A model generated the notes under the pieces. It worked only from the letters and a program-made list of their open reading frames with translations. It searched no databases and was not told where the DNA came from. Shown here piece after piece: positions 42,771 through 52,140 of a stretch of DNA of 64,000 nucleotides. Made by a program: the position numbers and the translations under genes. This DNA is from Mediterraneibacter gnavus ATCC 29149 (GTDB lineage: Bacteria > Bacillota > Clostridia > Lachnospirales > Lachnospiraceae), in NCBI RefSeq assembly GCF_008121495.1, contig NZ_CP043051.1, positions 806,001 through 870,000 of the forward strand, written 5' to 3'. Numbering within the stretch: the stretch's first letter is position 1; each line of letters begins with the position of its first letter.

Positions 42771-42805
42771 AGGGGAGATACACAAATTTTCGTGGAGTCT
42801 CCCCT
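42771..42805 (+). terminator. Terminator after the mgtA unit
   Basis: AGGGGAGA (42771-42778) pairs with TCTCCCCT (42798-42805), followed by a moderately T-rich stretch. It separates the mgtA unit from the ssb operon. Confidence 0.65.
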
Positions 42806-42850
42806 CATGTATTTTCTTTCAGCGCAACACAACATACTGTATTTTTATTA

Positions 42851-43012
42851 TTGACCTTCGCTATATCTTGTGTTACTATAATATTGTATTTAAGTTTTGT
42901 GTTATCCCTTTATAGGGTGTCTGGATACTATCTCCAGTACACATGCAGTTTAAGTTGGAAAATCGTGTCATTATAATGCCGTTTTATACGGTGCTATAAT
43001 GGCACTTTTTTT
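42851..43012 (+). promoter_or_regulatory. ssb operon promoter and structured leader with terminator
   Basis: TTGACC (42851-42856), 17-base spacer and TACTAT (42874-42879) form the likely promoter, with an overlapping TATAAT at 42877-42882. The leader has CCCTTTATAGGG and CTGGATACTATCTCCAG hairpins, the box GCAGTTTAAGTTGG (from 42945), and an 11-bp terminator stem GTGTCATTATA (42965-42975) with TATAATGGCAC (42995-43005) followed by seven T. The box and the stem base recur before ligA. Confidence 0.65.
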
Positions 43013-43057
43013 ATTTATCACTATTTTATCGCCCAAAGGGCAGAAAGGAGAATTTTT

Positions 43058-43702
43058 ATGTCATCTATTATCATTGTAACAGGAAGGGTAACTGCCGATC
43101 CGGTTATGCAACAAGCAAAGAACTCCGGAACTGAATACATCAGTCTGGGGCTTGCTACCAACCAGAGAGGTCAAAACGGAAAGGAAGAACCCATCTTCTA
43201 TCAGTGTTACTGCAACAAGTTTCTTGCAGATCGACTGATAAAAGCCGGTGTCAAAAAATCAACGTGTCTCATGGTCTACGGAGATTTAGAACTCCATCCG
43301 TATATTCACCAGAAAGGCAATAATGCAGGTCAAGCAGCTATCACGCCGCAAATTATGGTAAAGGACTGGCAGTTCTTACCTGCGAATCGTAATGATACCA
43401 ATGCAGCAACACCTGTACCGGGGAATCCAATGGTCGGAAATCCGAATGTTCCACCAGTACCAGCAAACGGTGCTACTTATAATGGAAACCCGGCAATGGG
43501 AATGAATCCTTCCGGTACCGTGCCTACTGGCGCAATGCCAGCCAATAACAATATGATGCCACAGGCCGCACAACAGATGTCTTATGCTCCGGCAGGGGGA
43601 TCGGCTTATGCACCACAGGGATTTACGGCTGGCAATGTATCTGGTGATGGATTTACCAATATTCCGGAAAATACACCACCACAGCAGCTTCCATTCCCGT
43701 AA
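43058..43702 (+). CDS. ssb: Single-stranded DNA-binding protein
   Basis: 214 residues, with GAAAGGAG before the ATG. Residues 1-110 form an OB-fold SSB domain (IIIVTGRVTADPVMQQAK, CLMVYGDLELHPYIHQKG). The remaining half is a long Gly/Pro/Asn/Met-rich linker ending TPPQQLPFP, where the tip LPF resembles the partner-binding end of SSB proteins though it lacks the Asp pair. It protects single strands that enter the cell during transfer. First gene of the operon that runs to 52091. Confidence 0.85.
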   Translation: MSSIIIVTGRVTADPVMQQAKNSGTEYISLGLATNQRGQNGKEEPIFYQCYCNKFLADRLIKAGVKKSTCLMVYGDLELHPYIHQKGNNAGQAAITPQIMVKDWQFLPANRNDTNAATPVPGNPMVGNPNVPPVPANGATYNGNPAMGMNPSGTVPTGAMPANNNMMPQAAQQMSYAPAGGSAYAPQGFTAGNVSGDGFTNIPENTPPQQLPFP

Positions 43703-43724
43703 ATTATCAAAGATCCCTAAAATG

Positions 43725-43773
43725 AAGGAATTGCGACTTTCCAGTATCTACTGGTCTGCTGCAATTCCTTTTT
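43725..43773 (+). terminator. Intercistronic terminator after ssb
   Basis: AAGGAATTGC (43725-43734) pairs with GCAATTCCTT (43761-43770), followed by TTT. It would reduce expression of the downstream genes relative to ssb. Confidence 0.75.
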
Positions 43774-43801
43774 CTATTGAAACAACCATGGAGGAAATGA
43801 A

Positions 43802-44587
43802 GTGAATACACAAAAGAAATTTCTTAAAGTTCTAAGTATGCTCACAATAATTTTGTTAATTGCAACTATATTCATACCAGGAAATGGAAATCGTAATGCA
43901 GTCGCAAGTATCGGAATCCTTGGCATCCTGCTGCTATTTCTTTCCACACTTCTTCCCAAAATCCATAAACTGACTCTAAACCTACTCAAGAACCAGGGCA
44001 AAACAAGCCCTTGGTCTTCTTTGAAATCATCTGAGCCAGTTTCCGAAACAGAAGAATTGCTTTGGAGACAAATCAGCTATCAGATTACCGACAAACTACA
44101 GGCTGCATTTCCAAATGCAACATGGGAATTCCAGAAGCCGCCATCCATGAATCAGCTTCTTTGCGGAAATCCCATACGTCTGAGAACCTTTCATACGGAG
44201 GACTACAACTTTGCGGAAGCACGTATGAACCAATACGGATATCTGGAACTTCAAATGCTGACCATTGCCAGCCTCAAAAAGACTGTCACAGTTACCGATG
44301 AGGACGATGTTCCTTTTGCTGATCCGGAATCCTGGTATTCCTTAATTGGCAAGAAAAAGCTGGAGAACCTTATCGGGCAGCTCCATGCGAAAGGACACCA
44401 TAAACTCTATATTAATGAAAACGGGCAAATTTACATCCAAAATGGTGATACAGCGGAAATCAAGGATTGTTTTGATTATTTCCCGCCACGAAACTATTGG
44501 GATGTTCTCATTTCCATCTTCCAAAAAGATGAATTGACCGCAAAAGAAAAGGACCAGGCCCTCGAATTATCCTGGGTGAAAGAATAG
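43802..44587 (+). CDS. Hypothetical protein with two N-terminal membrane segments
   Basis: 261 residues from a GTG start with GGAGGAAATGAA upstream. Two hydrophobic helices at about 12-28 and 37-53 are followed by a cytoplasmic domain of about 200 residues (VSETEELLWRQISYQITDKL onward). No family recognised. It precedes the MoxR-type gene by 11 bases and may anchor that complex to the membrane. Confidence 0.5.
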   Translation: MNTQKKFLKVLSMLTIILLIATIFIPGNGNRNAVASIGILGILLLFLSTLLPKIHKLTLNLLKNQGKTSPWSSLKSSEPVSETEELLWRQISYQITDKLQAAFPNATWEFQKPPSMNQLLCGNPIRLRTFHTEDYNFAEARMNQYGYLELQMLTIASLKKTVTVTDEDDVPFADPESWYSLIGKKKLENLIGQLHAKGHHKLYINENGQIYIQNGDTAEIKDCFDYFPPRNYWDVLISIFQKDELTAKEKDQALELSWVKE

Positions 44588-44598
44588 GAGGAAATCTT

Positions 44599-46416
44599 AT
44601 GCCAAATGTGAATTTTTTTCCAAAATGGGCTTTTGAACGGCCACTGCCAAAACCTTTTGATTGTTATTCCGGACGTGATGCTATTTTTAAGGGCATTTCT
44701 TCCAAATACTGCATTCAGCCAAGAAAGCAAGCCACTCTGCATTCTGCTACTTTGCAGGCAGTTTTTACTTATATGGATTTGGAAAATCCACCTGCTGGAA
44801 AAACAGAGGAAGAACTCGGAGCCATTGGAAGCCAGGCAAACAATTTTACAATCGCAGAATATCCAAGCCGTACTGAGTTGTTGCATGTAGTGGTCTACAA
44901 CCGTATGACTGGGAAATTTATAGCTGGAAAGTATGAAAAACCTTTGGATCTGGACAGTAAACCAGAGCCATATCAGTTTAAAAAAGATGATGATTCCGGA
45001 AGTGCTCTTTATTTTGCTTTAATGCCTACGTTTCTTTCTGATGACGAATTCAATGAAAAATATCAGGAATTAAAGCAACACCGTGATGACGGTTTTCCTG
45101 ACCTGCCCAAAGCTGCAGAAACGGCTGCGGTTCTTTGTGATAACGTGTACCGCAGGATCCGTTATGGTGATTCCCTTCCTATCGGGAACATCAAAGTTGA
45201 CACTCCTGCAAATGGCGTGCTCCAAAGACTTACACCACTGAATATCCAAAAAGGTGTTTATGCACCAACGGAAATTATCCAGGGTACCTTTCAGGTATTA
45301 AAAGGTGGACATCACTATACTGCTTCCGCCGTTTCAATTCCCAAAGAAGATTTTGTCGATAAATACATCCTGTCCAATTCTCGGACATTAACTCCCCAAG
45401 AAGAATCAACCGTTCCTATTCTCGAAGATTGGTATGTAATCCCAAAAGAAATCCAAAGAATATGCGAACATGCTAAATTAACAACTGACAGCAAGCAGCC
45501 TATGCGGAATTTTATGCTCCGTGGGCCTGCTGGAACGGGAAAGACCGAAGGTGCCAAAGCCATTGCTGCAGGACTTCACCTTCCTTACCGATGCATCACC
45601 TGCTCGGCAAATACAGAAATTTTTGACCTTCTTGGACAGATTTTACCTGATGTAGATGAAAAACAGCTTTCTTTGGTAGGGGAACTGCCCTCTTTTCAAG
45701 ACATTACCCTAGATCCGGCTACTGCCTATGAAAAATTAACGGGTACTTATGATGAAAAAGTATCAGAAAATACAGTTTATGAAGAATTGATCCATCATAT
45801 ATCTGAGGAAATGAAACAGAAACAAGCTGCTACCTCCAGCAGCCAACAGTTCCGCTATGTGGATACACCACTGGTTGAAGCCATCCGAAACGGCTATCTG
45901 GTAGAAATACAGGAGCCTACGGTGATTGCCAATCCTGGTGTACTGGTAGGGCTTAATTCCCTGTTGGACCGTTGTAACAGTGTATTTCTGCCAAACGGGG
46001 AAGTCATCCATCGGCATCCGGATACTACCATTGTAGTCACAACTAATCATGACTATGCCGGCTGTCGTCCCATGAACCAGTCTGTCATTTCAAGGATGAA
46101 TATGGTCATAGATATGGATGAACCGGATGAAGAGACCATGGTAGAGCGTGTTCTTGCTATTACCGGATGTTCCGATAAAAAATCAGTACGTACCATGACA
46201 CAGATTGTACGTTCCATCGCACAGTATTGTCAGGATAACCTGATAACAGATGGCTGCTGTGGAGTCCGGGAATTAATTGCCTGGGTTCAGTCTTTTATGG
46301 TATGTGGCGATATACAGGAAGCTGCTCATTATACCATTTTATCTTCCGTCACTGCCGATTCTGAAAGCCGTATCGAAATTGAAGGTTCTTGCTTGGATAC
46401 AGTTCTTGCATCATAA
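44599..46416 (+). CDS. MoxR-like AAA+ ATPase
   Basis: 605 residues. The N-terminal ~290 residues are unlike the usual MoxR. The AAA+ core has Walker A GPAGTGKTEG (about 309-318), a Walker B-like segment YLVEIQEP that lacks the standard DE pair (Glu only), a sensor 1 TTIVVTTNHDYAGCRP and an arginine-finger-like SVISRMN. MoxR ATPases work with VWA proteins as chaperones; the VWA gene is two genes downstream. Metal or complex assembly on the conjugation machinery is a possible role. Confidence 0.8.
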   Translation: MPNVNFFPKWAFERPLPKPFDCYSGRDAIFKGISSKYCIQPRKQATLHSATLQAVFTYMDLENPPAGKTEEELGAIGSQANNFTIAEYPSRTELLHVVVYNRMTGKFIAGKYEKPLDLDSKPEPYQFKKDDDSGSALYFALMPTFLSDDEFNEKYQELKQHRDDGFPDLPKAAETAAVLCDNVYRRIRYGDSLPIGNIKVDTPANGVLQRLTPLNIQKGVYAPTEIIQGTFQVLKGGHHYTASAVSIPKEDFVDKYILSNSRTLTPQEESTVPILEDWYVIPKEIQRICEHAKLTTDSKQPMRNFMLRGPAGTGKTEGAKAIAAGLHLPYRCITCSANTEIFDLLGQILPDVDEKQLSLVGELPSFQDITLDPATAYEKLTGTYDEKVSENTVYEELIHHISEEMKQKQAATSSSQQFRYVDTPLVEAIRNGYLVEIQEPTVIANPGVLVGLNSLLDRCNSVFLPNGEVIHRHPDTTIVVTTNHDYAGCRPMNQSVISRMNMVIDMDEPDEETMVERVLAITGCSDKKSVRTMTQIVRSIAQYCQDNLITDGCCGVRELIAWVQSFMVCGDIQEAAHYTILSSVTADSESRIEIEGSCLDTVLAS

Positions 46417-46423
46417 CACACTA

Positions 46424-46681
46424 TTGAGGAACACCTTTTATACCGAAGCCGAACTACGCAAAACTCTGGCAGAAAATCTCGTTTATTTAAGAAAATCCAA
46501 GCAGACGAAACTCTCTCAGAAAGCCGTAGCAAGACTTCTACATCTACCGGAAAAAACAATTATGAACTATGAAAATGGGCATACGCTTCCATCTGCTTAC
46601 GCCGTCTTTCGGTTAGCCCAGTATTACGGCTGTACAATGGAAGATCTCCTAACCCAAAATATGAAAAAGAAAGAAGGGTGA
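46424..46681 (+). CDS. XRE-family small regulator
   Basis: 85 residues from a TTG at 46424; no ATG is available and the frame before it overlaps the MoxR gene, so the start is uncertain. A helix-turn-helix of the Cro/CI type is clear (KLSQKAVARLLHLPEKTIMN, ENGHTLPSAYAVFRLAQYYG). It sits between the ATPase and VWA genes and its stop overlaps the possible GTG start of the latter. It may control this gene set. Confidence 0.7.
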   Translation: MRNTFYTEAELRKTLAENLVYLRKSKQTKLSQKAVARLLHLPEKTIMNYENGHTLPSAYAVFRLAQYYGCTMEDLLTQNMKKKEG

Positions 46682-46686
46682 AGAAA

Positions 46687-48807
46687 TTGAATAACACTCA
46701 AAAAGCTTTAAAAAGAATGATCCGGGATACGGAGTCAAAAATCACTGATGAAGAACTCTTTCTTTCATCGGCTTTCCAAAAATACCAAACATCTCTGGCG
46801 AAAGCGGCTACTGGCCGTTCTCGCTATGGACTTCAGGTACTTATGGAATGGGACAGTTCTGAAAATGCAGACATCGCTTATACAGATAATTATAGAATTC
46901 ACTGTAACGCTGCAAACCCGATAACCCAAAGCTTTCCTTCCCGATTTCTACGTTCACAAAGCCTGACAGGATTGACCGGACATGAAATCGGACATCTGCG
47001 TTACTCTGATTTTGCATCACTACAGCTTTATCTGACCAATATGGAAAATGGTTCCTTCTATCCAGAAGCACCAGACAATCTTCCTTCTGGATACAAGGCA
47101 AATCTGCAGGACATCTTAGATGCCATGGAAGAAAAAGATAACGCAACGTGTCTGACGCTATCCCGCTGTGCTGCACAGTTTAATAATATACTGGAGGACA
47201 TCTACATTGAAGCCCGGATGTGTGAAGAATATCCCGGAACTTTTAAGCAGGGAATACAGATCAATAATCTGCGGATGTCTGAATTGATTCCTTCTATACA
47301 GGAACAAATTGATTGTGGCTATCAGCCGTTTTCCATCATGAGTAATTTAATTTTGTCCTATTGCCGGACTGGTAATCTAAATAACCGCACGAATTATTCC
47401 GGAGAATACACGGACACACTCTCAGACTGCATGGATTATATTGACGATGCCTTAATTGCCACACAGGGGAAAGAACGCTTCCGTGCTTCCAACTATCTTT
47501 TAGTACTTTGCTGGAACTATATTCAGCCTATGGTAGAGCAAACCAGAGAGTCTTTAAAAAAGCAGGATAGTACCCAAGTTGGCGATGCTCTGGACGATCT
47601 GCTGCGGAAAGAATCAGGTAGCGGATCTCCTCTTCCAACTGGTAAAAACGGAGGAATCCCCAAAAACATTCCAGGTCCTACAGAAAAATCAAAAACTCCT
47701 ATAACCTGTGACTTATCTGGTCTTGATCCAAATTACAGGCAAGATGCGATTAACCAGGCAGAAAAAGTACTGCAGGAAGAAGGGGGTAGAATTGAATTTG
47801 CTAAAACTATAGCAATATTAGATGGAAATAATCCAGGAATCACATACGCATCACAGTATGCCGGTTCCGGTTATGAAAATGCAGCGAATGATCTTGCACG
47901 CATCCTAAATGATGTTGCTACGGAAAAAGCCCAAAATGATTATGAACAGGAATTAACAGAAGACTTGCAAAAATCGGCGGATGAAATACATTACGGAAAT
48001 GCCCATGCAGGCATCCATGTAACAATCCACCGCATCAATCCCGTTTCCGACTTTTTTATCAAATCTTATCAAACAGTTGCTTCCCCTCTTTTGCGGACCT
48101 CCAAAAGGCTGCAAAGTTCCATTCTTCCTTTATTAAAAGAAGAGGCAGAAGGCGGGAAACAAAAAAACCTGTTATTTGGTAAAAGGCTGGATATGCGGGC
48201 TTTACACCGAAAGGACGGCGGTATCTTTACCAGAACCAGGCTTCCGGATGAAGAACAAAAACTTTCCGTGGGACTTTTGGTTGATGAAAGTGGTTCTATG
48301 GGCTGGGGAGATCGTATTACCCATGCCCGGAAAACTGCAATCGTGCTGTATGATTTCTGTACGAGCCTGGGAATTCCTATTACCATTTATGGGCATTCTA
48401 CAGATTCCAAGGGTGTTGCTTTGTATTCCTATGCTGAATTTGATTCTCTGGATGCCTCTGACCGTTACCGGCTGATGGATATGTCTGCCCGTAATGGCAA
48501 CCGGGATGGAGCTGCACTTCGTTATGTTGCGGAACACCTGGCAAAGCGTCCGGAATCACAAAAACTCCTCATCATAATCTCTGACGGACAGCCCGCAGAT
48601 TGTGGGTACAGTGGTACGGAAGCAGAAGCAGATCTTCGTGGTATCAAGAATGAATATCGTAAACGTGGCATTGTGATCTTTGCTGCAGCAATTGGTGATG
48701 ACAAAGAAAACATCCGCAGAATTTATCAGGATGGTTTTTTAGATATTACCAAATTAGAAGATTTACCCAAAAATATGACACAGCTTGTAAAACAATATTT
48801 GAAATAG
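46687..48807 (+). CDS. VWA-domain protein with HEIGH metalloprotease-like motif
   Basis: 706 residues from the TTG at 46687 (AAGGGTG upstream); a GTG at 46678 is the alternative. The C-terminal ~190 residues are a von Willebrand A domain with the MIDAS motifs LLVDESGSMG, a Thr/Asn loop and IISDGQPAD, of the cobaltochelatase CobT type. Near residues 99-103 is GLTGHEIGHLRYSDF, an HExxH zinc motif, so the protein may combine a metalloprotease-like head with the VWA. It pairs with the MoxR-like ATPase upstream. Confidence 0.8.
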   Translation: MNNTQKALKRMIRDTESKITDEELFLSSAFQKYQTSLAKAATGRSRYGLQVLMEWDSSENADIAYTDNYRIHCNAANPITQSFPSRFLRSQSLTGLTGHEIGHLRYSDFASLQLYLTNMENGSFYPEAPDNLPSGYKANLQDILDAMEEKDNATCLTLSRCAAQFNNILEDIYIEARMCEEYPGTFKQGIQINNLRMSELIPSIQEQIDCGYQPFSIMSNLILSYCRTGNLNNRTNYSGEYTDTLSDCMDYIDDALIATQGKERFRASNYLLVLCWNYIQPMVEQTRESLKKQDSTQVGDALDDLLRKESGSGSPLPTGKNGGIPKNIPGPTEKSKTPITCDLSGLDPNYRQDAINQAEKVLQEEGGRIEFAKTIAILDGNNPGITYASQYAGSGYENAANDLARILNDVATEKAQNDYEQELTEDLQKSADEIHYGNAHAGIHVTIHRINPVSDFFIKSYQTVASPLLRTSKRLQSSILPLLKEEAEGGKQKNLLFGKRLDMRALHRKDGGIFTRTRLPDEEQKLSVGLLVDESGSMGWGDRITHARKTAIVLYDFCTSLGIPITIYGHSTDSKGVALYSYAEFDSLDASDRYRLMDMSARNGNRDGAALRYVAEHLAKRPESQKLLIIISDGQPADCGYSGTEAEADLRGIKNEYRKRGIVIFAAAIGDDKENIRRIYQDGFLDITKLEDLPKNMTQLVKQYLK

Positions 48808-48824
48808 AAAGAAGGAAAACATAC

Positions 48825-49568
48825 ATGAGTGAAAATTATCAAAACTCAATTACAGATCAGATATGCAAAGTACAGACCAGTAAAAAATTAATTGCACTGT
48901 ATGACCGCCTCCGCTACACAAGTTATAACAGCTATGCACAGCTTCATGCAAAAGGAGAATTTGAAGAAAATGGTCATAAAGTTCACTCCCTTATTGGAAT
49001 CTCCATACAGGATTACTCTAGTGGTACCGGTGATAAAAATATTATCACCCGTTTTCATCTGGCACCCGAACAAATTCAATTTCTGCTGTCCAGAGTTACC
49101 GCTGGCTTTCCTGAATTTGAATGGTCACAAAGTAAAATATTTGGTGTGCCGGATGGCAATGGCTATTCTACTGCACAACAGTTTTTTATTTCCCGCCACG
49201 TATATAACAACCAGCAGGAAATACTGACCAGTCCATGGAGAATTCAAATTAATAACGGAAAAGGTATCAAGAAAAAGAATCATAACGGCGGCACTTATAT
49301 GCAGGCTCAAAGTTTTATCTCTGAAAAAAGTGCTTTTATACAATTGACAGATATGGATTTTTATATGCTGTTAAAACGTGCTGATTCCTATATCGTAAAT
49401 TGGGAAGCCTATGTTGCATCCTTCCTGATTCAAAACGGCAAACAACAGCTTAAAAAGCAACAGGAAGCAAGAATGGCACAAAATATACAGCCACAGCCAG
49501 ATGAAATGACTTCCTATATGCAGGGACAGCCACAAGAGCAATATCTGAATGGTATGTATGTCGCTTAA
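48825..49568 (+). CDS. Hypothetical protein of the VWA/MoxR set
   Basis: 247 residues, with GAAGGAAAAC before the ATG. Soluble; a core from about 30 to 200 (HSLIGISIQDYSSGTGDKNI, FFISRHVYNNQQEI) and a Gln-rich C-terminus (MQGQPQEQYLNGMY). No family recognised. Position in the operon suggests it works with the VWA protein. A terminator-like hairpin follows. Confidence 0.5.
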   Translation: MSENYQNSITDQICKVQTSKKLIALYDRLRYTSYNSYAQLHAKGEFEENGHKVHSLIGISIQDYSSGTGDKNIITRFHLAPEQIQFLLSRVTAGFPEFEWSQSKIFGVPDGNGYSTAQQFFISRHVYNNQQEILTSPWRIQINNGKGIKKKNHNGGTYMQAQSFISEKSAFIQLTDMDFYMLLKRADSYIVNWEAYVASFLIQNGKQQLKKQQEARMAQNIQPQPDEMTSYMQGQPQEQYLNGMYVA

Positions 49569-49579
49569 AGAATTTCAAC

Positions 49580-49610
49580 AAAGAAGCAGCCGAAAAGACT
49601 GCTTCTTTTT
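49580..49610 (+). terminator. Intercistronic terminator-like hairpin
   Basis: AAGAAGCAG (49581-49589) pairs with CTGCTTCTT (49599-49607), followed by a T-run; the AAAGGAAAGGGG ribosome site of the next gene comes directly after. Confidence 0.75.
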
Positions 49611-49630
49611 ATAAAGGAAAGGGGATCTCT

Positions 49631-50179
49631 ATGGATTATGCTACAACACTAAATATTGACCAACAAGGGCGGATCATTATTCCTGCCAAAGTAAGAAAAG
49701 CCCTACAGCTTCATACAGGCGATGTATTGATGTTGGAAGCTGACACACGCAACATCTGTCTTCGTAAATGCGACTCCCATATCCCTATGGATATCCGGTT
49801 AGACAGTTTTCTGGATATTTTACATAGCAATGTCCCTTGCCGGATTCTGTTATGTAATCATTCCAAAATCATTGCTTCCAAGAATTATCATACAGCACTT
49901 AATATGCCTGTAACAGAAAGTATTCAAAGGCTTCTGCAACAGGGAAAGATGAAATTATTCTCTGAAAAGGAACGCATATACCCTACTATGACAGGAAAAT
50001 ATCCCATATCAGCCTTTTTCCCTATTTCTAAAAAAGACGAATTGGGGGAAGCCCTGGGACTTTTACTATGTGCAAAAAATCAACAGCCTTTCAGCGAAAT
50101 GGATTTAGGCTGTGCCAAAATGACTGCAGCGGCGATTTCCCGCTACATCCAACAAAATTATGAAAGGAAGGTGACATAA
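49631..50179 (+). CDS. SpoVT/AbrB-type transition regulator
   Basis: 182 residues. Residues 1-50 form an AbrB/SpoVT DNA-binding domain (LNIDQQGRIIIPAKVRKALQ, GDVLMLE); the remaining ~125 residues resemble the GAF-like sensor of SpoVT. It is likely a dimeric or tetrameric regulator of this region of the element. Its stop lies directly before the methyltransferase start. Confidence 0.8.
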   Translation: MDYATTLNIDQQGRIIIPAKVRKALQLHTGDVLMLEADTRNICLRKCDSHIPMDIRLDSFLDILHSNVPCRILLCNHSKIIASKNYHTALNMPVTESIQRLLQQGKMKLFSEKERIYPTMTGKYPISAFFPISKKDELGEALGLLLCAKNQQPFSEMDLGCAKMTAAAISRYIQQNYERKVT

Positions 50180-50180
50180 A

Positions 50181-51236
50181 ATGAATGACTTACTGCTGCA
50201 ACGGGCAGCACAACTATTGGAAGCTGAATTTGGTCCCCAATGGCGTACTGTCGCTGACATGCTTGGAACGGAAGGATTGCGAAAACGTGTAGGAAAGGAA
50301 CTGACTTCTTTCATGGCATACCCAGAACGGGGAGAAGGCGGTAACAGCCAGTGGCGTGGTAACTGCTCCCCCGAAGTGGTTGCAGCGCTTCTACGCTATT
50401 GCCTGGACGATATGCGATATTACGGAAAAGATACCAGCACCTTTACCCTCTTAGATCCTATGAGTGGCTCCGGAACTTCAAAGGCGGCTGCTGACCGTTA
50501 TCAGGTACGTTCCCTGCTCTATGATCTAAATCCGGCACCTGCTTATGGAAAAGGTAACTGGAATGCTCTAAAAGATGAAGTGGAGGATTCCGCTGATCTC
50601 ATCTTTTTCCATCCACCTTACCATAATATGATCCAGTATTCCGGAAATATCTGGGGAAACCCTCACCCGGACGACCTATCCCGCTGTGAAAACTATTCGG
50701 ATTTTCTAGAAAAATTAAATCACTGCATCCGGAAATTTTTCCTGGCACTTCGGAAAGGTGGCAGGCTTGCCATACTGGTAGGCGATATGCGGCTCCATGG
50801 TAAGTTCTATAGTATGCAGCATGATTTAATGCGGATGGGTGATTTTGAATCCTTTCTGGTAAAGGGCCAGTTTAATTGTGTTTCTGACAATCGGACGTAC
50901 AAAAAGCCTTTCATTCCCATTGTGACAGAATATGCTCTGTTGCTGAAAAAAGCAGATTCTTTCATTATCCCCTTCAGCATCCGGCAAGAAGGTGTGTTTT
51001 CTGTACAAAATACAGATATTCTTGCACTAACTTGGCATCATCTAATCCGGATGACAATGGAGAGTATTGGAGGAAGAGGGGCTTTAAAAGACCTGTACGC
51101 TTTATTAAAGGAACACCCAAAAGCGAAAAAGAATCCGCATTATCAGGAACGTATCCGTGCCACCTTATATGAACACCCAGACGAATATATCCCTGTATCG
51201 AAAGGATATTTTCGTTTGAGTTACCCTGTTACATAA
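50181..51236 (+). CDS. DNA methyltransferase (amino-type)
   Basis: 351 residues, with GGAAGGTGA before the ATG. Motif I is LLDPMSGSGTSKAAA (about 91-105) and motif IV is LIFFHPPYHN (about 138-147), where the usual D/N/S-PPY begins with His. Later motifs LRKGGRLAILVGDMR fit an N6-adenine or N4-cytosine enzyme. No restriction enzyme is adjacent, so it is an orphan methylase, perhaps protecting the element on entry. The His in motif IV could reduce activity. Confidence 0.75.
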   Translation: MNDLLLQRAAQLLEAEFGPQWRTVADMLGTEGLRKRVGKELTSFMAYPERGEGGNSQWRGNCSPEVVAALLRYCLDDMRYYGKDTSTFTLLDPMSGSGTSKAAADRYQVRSLLYDLNPAPAYGKGNWNALKDEVEDSADLIFFHPPYHNMIQYSGNIWGNPHPDDLSRCENYSDFLEKLNHCIRKFFLALRKGGRLAILVGDMRLHGKFYSMQHDLMRMGDFESFLVKGQFNCVSDNRTYKKPFIPIVTEYALLLKKADSFIIPFSIRQEGVFSVQNTDILALTWHHLIRMTMESIGGRGALKDLYALLKEHPKAKKNPHYQERIRATLYEHPDEYIPVSKGYFRLSYPVT

Positions 51237-51291
51237 AAACGAGCCATGAAAAACAGATTCTCTATGGCGATACAAAAGGAGTGTGAACACT

Positions 51292-51534
51292 ATGACAAAT
51301 CGAAAGCACCATGTAAAAGATAAACAAATAACAACACTCTCTGGATGGTTTCATTCTCCGCTACGTGTTGGGGAACGTGCTATTATTTCTGGGGTCAATG
51401 GTTTCTCTATTCTGACATCTCCTATCCTAACGATTTTGGAAGTATCTAAGGACAGTGTCATTTTTGAAACAGAAAATACCATTTACCATCTGGTTCTTAT
51501 ACCAGAAACCGTATCGGAAGTGATGTGTGCTTGA
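51292..51534 (+). CDS. Small hypothetical protein
   Basis: 80 residues from the ATG at 51292 (AAAGGAG ten bases upstream; the GTG at 51283 is too close to it). A beta-rich chain (GERAIISGVNGFSILTSPIL, DSVIFETENTIYHLVL). No family recognised. The next gene overlaps its stop. Confidence 0.55.
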   Translation: MTNRKHHVKDKQITTLSGWFHSPLRVGERAIISGVNGFSILTSPILTILEVSKDSVIFETENTIYHLVLIPETVSEVMCA

Positions 51535-52091
51535 ATAACATATATGAACTAGGAAGCAGCCTTTGTGAATTGCTCTCCACTTTAAAGAAAAACCGGGAAT
51601 ACGTTCCACTTGAAATTTTACGGACACAGTATCGGGTTCCTTATGAAACCCTAAAAAAGCAAATTGGTGATACAGCGACAGCTTTTGTAAAAGAAATTAC
51701 ATTATCAAAGCTTATGATAAATCCAGATGTATCTCTGGAACAGCAGATTTCTGTTATCCAACAGACCATTACAACATCCGGGATGCTCAAAGAAATGAGC
51801 TATACCTTATCAAAACTGTATGATGTGGAACTACTGCACAGGCAGGCATTAAAATTAAGGACATATATTGAAGATGCTCTATATCCATATATTGCCCTTC
51901 AGGATTGCCTTGTGGTTGATATGGAACGTATAGAGGATACGCCAATTATCTACAATACCATTACCCAAATGGTTTATGAGAATGGGCAATGGAGTAAACA
52001 GGATTTGGATCTGAACGGGAAACTATTACTCTATGTAAAATCCAGTTCTCCTATGCCTGCAACAACAGAACAAATAAACAATGGATTCTAA
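51531..52091 (+). CDS. Hypothetical helical protein, end of ssb operon
   Basis: About 186 residues. The best start is the TTG at 51531 overlapping the previous stop (TTGA); a GTG at 51525 is in the same frame. Mostly helical (GSSLCELLSTLKKNREYVPL, EQQISVIQQTITTSGMLKEM) with a beta segment near the end. Function unknown. It converges with the minus-strand SRAP gene. Confidence 0.5.
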   Translation: MNNIYELGSSLCELLSTLKKNREYVPLEILRTQYRVPYETLKKQIGDTATAFVKEITLSKLMINPDVSLEQQISVIQQTITTSGMLKEMSYTLSKLYDVELLHRQALKLRTYIEDALYPYIALQDCLVVDMERIEDTPIIYNTITQMVYENGQWSKQDLDLNGKLLLYVKSSSPMPATTEQINNGF

Positions 52092-52140
52092 ATTCAAAAA
52101 TTATTATGTCAAGAAGGGAAACTTTTGTGGGTTTCCCTTT

